Source: Pholiota molesta
Taxonomy: Eukaryota > Basidiomycota > Agaricomycetes > Agaricales > Strophariaceae
Length of the DNA: 22,670 nucleotides
Reading direction: 5' to 3'
NCBI GenBank assembly: GCA_014925825.1
Contig: JACGCK010000451.1
Coordinates: 1 to 22,670 of the forward strand
Shown here: piece after piece, positions 22,101 to 22,670 of the stretch
Layout: each line of letters starts with the position of its first letter
Position numbering within the stretch: position 1 is the stretch's first letter
Position numbers and translations under genes: made by a program
The notes under the pieces: model-generated
The model's database searches: none
The model's input: only the letters and a program-made list of their open reading frames with translations
What the model was told of the DNA's origin: nothing

Positions 22101-22670
22101 ATTGTATATGTTGGCGTTCGGCGAGAAGAAGCAAGTCATGACAAAGACACACTTCAAAGAGACTTCTCAATTTCTCTCATCATGAAATCGACGACAATGC
22201 TAGACCCTGATTGGATAGTACGGTGTCGTGGCCTGTTTTGGGAAGACGAGATTCAGGGCCACGTATGGGCGAGAGCAGTCGTAAGGAGTCGCGCTGGCGT
22301 AGGGATTGTTTGGTGTTGAAAAATACATGGAGGAGGTGGCGCTGGTTTCTAGGATATTGGGAGAATTGATGGGAGGAAAAGGGCCAGAAAAGGACGTCGG
22401 GAGGTGGATGGCGCGAATATGGAGATCGGGGCGCATTAGGTTGTCGTGGAAAGGTTTAGCCATTCCATAGACGCTCACGTGGACGACCAGGAACCGCCCG
22501 TGGCTCCGGTTCCGACCCGCGTGGGACACATGGAGACTGTGACATACGGTGACATCCATTTTGAGATATGTTTCTCGCGAAAAAACATGTTTTGTGGCCG
22601 ATTTTTTTCCGTAGTGGTAGGGTGGTATAGGGGGAATAAGGCAGCGCTGATCTAGCGACCAAGGCGTACG
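19111..22670. other. Region without a recognised gene
   Basis: Both strands hold only short open frames with no motif that I recognise. The most coding-like are on the minus strand: about 20110-19764 (ending in WENEAIYEVIKQMN) and about 21620-21505 (GIFTDNSAVFGPAAAHFTAI). Neither can be extended or named. A 7-bp inverted repeat, GGTACAT/ATGTACC, lies at 19142-19171. If this assembly carries indels as the left part does, a broken gene could hide here. Confidence 0.4.

Noticed and set aside
22200..22559. 119-residue minus-strand frame rich in Pro and Ser near the window end
   Set aside because: No motif recognised and no exon could be joined to it; an edge gene remains possible but unsupported.

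Overview
The window looks like nuclear DNA of a mushroom-forming fungus (Basidiomycota, Agaricomycetes). The genes are cut by many introns of about 50-60 bp with GT-AG ends and pyrimidine-rich 5' flanks. The protein families (a fungal Zn2Cys6 regulator, a membrane-anchored YtcJ-type amidohydrolase, a PIF/Harbinger transposon and a very large zinc-finger transposase-like protein) are ones I associate with agaricomycetes. No rRNA, tRNA, CRISPR array or bacterial-type operon was seen.

Layout. (1) 193-3759, + strand: a Zn(II)2Cys6 transcription factor with a perfect zinc cluster and a recognisable regulatory domain, interrupted by about eight single-base-type frameshifts. (2) 4678-7425, - strand, convergent with it: an amidohydrolase with an N-terminal membrane anchor and all the usual metal-site motifs, interrupted by about a dozen similar frameshifts. 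(3) 8351-11487: a complete 3,131-bp PIF/Harbinger transposon with perfect 22-bp terminal inverted repeats, a TTA target duplication, an intact DDE transposase (+) and an intact Myb/SANT-like partner gene (-). (4) 11488-13259: no recognisable gene, but a near-perfect 31-bp palindrome. (5) about 13260-19110: a region built around one gene of 11 exons (13874-18966, +) encoding a roughly 1,520-residue protein. It has an N-terminal C2H2-type finger, a PCNA-binding-like motif, an RNase H-like core resembling P-element/THAP9 transposases, further cysteine fingers and a C-terminal PHD finger. Two compensating frameshifts and a suspected internal deletion make this copy look inactive. G-rich direct repeats and short inverted repeats flank it. 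(6) 19111-22670: no gene recognised.

How it fits together. The two Harbinger genes form a known pair: the DDE transposase cuts, and the Myb-like protein binds DNA and partners with it. The large finger protein is the most novel item: it joins a P-element-like catalytic core to a chromatin-reading finger and a possible replication-clamp motif. The two host genes are damaged only by small indels, with splice sites and sense codons kept, while the Harbinger genes have none. Either the host genes are recently broken pseudogenes or the single-copy part of this assembly carries uncorrected indel errors. The sequence alone cannot decide, and the point matters for any use of this annotation.
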